Origin: Pseudomonas sp. QS1027
GTDB lineage: Bacteria; Pseudomonadota; Gammaproteobacteria; Pseudomonadales; Pseudomonadaceae
Assembly (NCBI RefSeq): GCF_002814235.1
Contig: NZ_PHSU01000035.1
Span: 45,865-109,864, forward strand
DNA length: 64,000 bases
Direction: 5' to 3'
Both the position numbers and the translations under genes were made by a program. The notes under the pieces were generated by a model. It was not told the origin of the DNA. It ran no database searches and saw only the letters and a list, made by a program, of their open reading frames with translations. Shown here in pieces: positions 62,838 to 64,000 of this stretch. Position 1 is the stretch's first letter. Each line of letters starts with the position of its first letter.

Positions 62838-63479
62838 ATGAGCAACACTATTGCCGGCATCAAGATCCCCGACAGCGCCCTGGCCAAGGCCACCACCGAA
62901 TACATCCGCGATGTGGAAAGCGATCTGCTCTACCACCACTCGCGCCGGGTCTTCCTGTTCGGCGCCCTGAGCGGCGAACGCAAGCAACTGGCCTACGATC
63001 CGGAGTTGCTGTACGTCGGCGCGATGTTCCACGACCTCGGCCTGGTGGAAGGCCATCGCAGCGATGACGAACGTTTCGAAGTGGATGGCGCCAACGCGGC
63101 CAAGGTGTTCATGAAGCCTTACGGGCTGTCGGATGACGATATCGAACAGGTCTGGCTGTCGATTGCCCTGCACACCACACCGGGGGTGCCACAGCATCTT
63201 CGCCCGACGGTGGCGCTGGTCACGGCCGGGGTGGAAATGGATGTGCTGGGGATGGACTACGCGGCCTTTCCAAGCGCCCAGCGCGAAGCGGTGGTGCATG
63301 CGCATCCACGGGGGGAAGGGTTCAAGGAATGCATCATCTGTGCGTTCGCCGAGGGGCTGCGCCATCGGCCGCTGACCACCTTTGGCAACGTGAAGACCGA
63401 TGTGTTGAAGGACAAGGATGCGACGTTCAAGCCGATGAATTTTGTCGAGGTGATTCGGCATTCGCCGTGGGCTGAATAA
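62838..63479 (+). CDS. HD-domain hydrolase-like protein
   Basis: 213 residues from ATG 62838 with AAAGGAAG upstream. HD-domain metal ligands: HHSRRVFLFG, AMFHDLGLVEGH and the later LHTTPG. The architecture resembles cyanamide-hydratase-like and other HD hydrolases in Pseudomonas, which lack phosphodiesterase specificity motifs. Its divergent GlxA/DJ-1 regulator suggests induction by a small metabolite, and the pair may be a detoxification unit. Confidence 0.85.
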   Translation: MSNTIAGIKIPDSALAKATTEYIRDVESDLLYHHSRRVFLFGALSGERKQLAYDPELLYVGAMFHDLGLVEGHRSDDERFEVDGANAAKVFMKPYGLSDDDIEQVWLSIALHTTPGVPQHLRPTVALVTAGVEMDVLGMDYAAFPSAQREAVVHAHPRGEGFKECIICAFAEGLRHRPLTTFGNVKTDVLKDKDATFKPMNFVEVIRHSPWAE

Positions 63480-63550
63480 AGCATGGGGGCAAGGCGGAAC
63501 CAATAGGATCGTGGCCAGCACATGGAACTGTCGGCGATCTTGAGGGCCTC

Positions 63551-63646
63551 TTCGCGGGCAAGCTCCGCTCCCACAAGGGGGGTTGAGTCGTACCTGATTT
63601 TTGTGTACGACCATGACCCCCTGTGGGAGCGGAGCTTGCCCGCGAA
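63551..63646. repeat. REPIN-like symmetric element
   Basis: TTCGCGGGCAAGCTCCGCTC... (63551-63575) and its exact complement (63622-63646) face each other. Between them GTCGTAC (63587) and GTACGAC (63604) add a further inverted repeat. This is a near-perfect long cruciform between the HD gene and the permease gene. Confidence 0.85.
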
Positions 63647-63657
63647 GCTTTTAGGAC

Positions 63658-64000
63658 CTACACGGTCTCCGCCACCTTCGCCCGACGTACGTCCGGCTGT
63701 TTCCAGGAATCCGCCGCGCTTTCATCGATGGCCAGTTGGATGGCTTTCTTGCGACGCTCTTCGGCCTGACGACTGAAGTACCAGACCAGGAAGGTCACCA
63801 ACGACACCGCCAACAGAATCAGGCTGGCCACCGCGTTGATCTCCGGCTTCACGCCCAGGCGCACCGCCGAGAACACTTCCATCGGCAACGTCGTCGAACC
63901 CGGCCCCGACACGAAGCTGGCCAGTACCAGGTCATCCAGGGACAACGCGAAGGACATCATGCCCCCCGCCGCCAGCGATGGCGCGATCATCGGGATGGTG
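63658..64000 (-). CDS. potI: PotI-like polyamine ABC permease, C-terminal part
   Basis: The gene continues beyond the window end at 64000; 114 codons of it are visible. SFALSLDDLVLASFVSGPGSTTLPMEVFS is the conserved EAA-loop-proximal segment of the PotI/PotC permeases, preceded by TIPMIAPSLAAGG. The last membrane helix (LILLAVSLVTFLVWYF) and a basic cytoplasmic tail end the protein. Such permeases import putrescine or spermidine, which fits the agmatine genes at 21-24 kb only indirectly. Confidence 0.88.
   Translation of the reverse strand, partial: TIPMIAPSLAAGGMMSFALSLDDLVLASFVSGPGSTTLPMEVFSAVRLGVKPEINAVASLILLAVSLVTFLVWYFSRQAEERRKKAIQLAIDESAADSWKQPDVRRAKVAETV

Overview
The window is GC-rich proteobacterial DNA that fits a Pseudomonas of the P. 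fluorescens lineage. The support is an OprD-type porin, agmatine deiminase plus N-carbamoylputrescine amidase, a rfbBACD rhamnose operon, dctBD, a PotI-type permease end, and REP-type inverted repeats with the Pseudomonas cores GTAGGAGCCGGCTTGCTGGC and GGCAAGCTCCGCTCCCAC. Species calls are inference; no search was run.

Layout. 1-2.4 kb is accessory DNA: a HicAB toxin-antitoxin pair, a long non-coding stretch holding a structured RNA-like leader, and a small Pseudomonas-specific DUF3077/DUF6124-like gene. 1.7-3.5 kb is an SDR protein divergent from a LysR regulator. 3.6-9.7 kb is an amino-acid decarboxylation module on the minus strand (glutamate decarboxylase, AspT aspartate:alanine exchanger, aspartate 4-decarboxylase) divergent from an AraC regulator. 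9.7-15.2 kb is a second accessory stretch: a NERD/zinc-ribbon protein, a conserved hypothetical, a truncated second copy of the DUF3077-like gene with its leader, an AT-rich acyltransferase, and an orphan ATPase with a large palindrome at its 5' end. 15.3-21.3 kb holds a four-copper-site multicopper oxidase, an alpha/beta hydrolase, an OprD porin, a DsbA/FrnE-like protein and a small unknown.

21.5-26.7 kb is the aguBA agmatine pathway and a kinase-linker-aminotransferase fusion. 26.9-30.3 kb is rfbBACD for dTDP-L-rhamnose, ending in a very regular hairpin, followed by dctBD, a thioesterase, and divergent cysQ/nudE and yrfG. 36.4-41.0 kb has a LysM protein, a LysR regulator, fdhD and a YdeP/FdhF-type molybdopterin oxidoreductase. 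41.2-44.4 kb is a LodA/LodB-type pair: a predicted cysteine-tryptophylquinone amino-acid oxidase and its flavoprotein maturase. 44.6-46.2 kb encodes a glycine-zipper protein, a four-helix membrane protein and a 24-residue membrane peptide.

46.6-55.7 kb is one tightly packed chemosensory operon (MCP, CheY, STAS, CheA, MCP, CheW, CheR, CheD, CheB) followed by a LuxR-type response regulator. 55.7-63.5 kb is housekeeping and accessory metabolism: a hot-dog thioesterase, a lysophospholipase-like hydrolase, a thioredoxin-like protein, a penicillin-acylase/AHL-acylase homologue, an AraC regulator divergent from an AhpD-like protein, and a GlxA-type regulator divergent from an HD-domain protein. The window ends inside a potI-like permease gene.

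The points most worth following are the shared leader in front of the two DUF3077-like genes, the CTQ oxidase pair, the kinase/aminotransferase fusion beside aguBA, the decarboxylation/antiport module with its stable intercistronic hairpin, and the ATPase with the nested palindrome. I saw no CRISPR array, rRNA, tRNA or insertion sequence.
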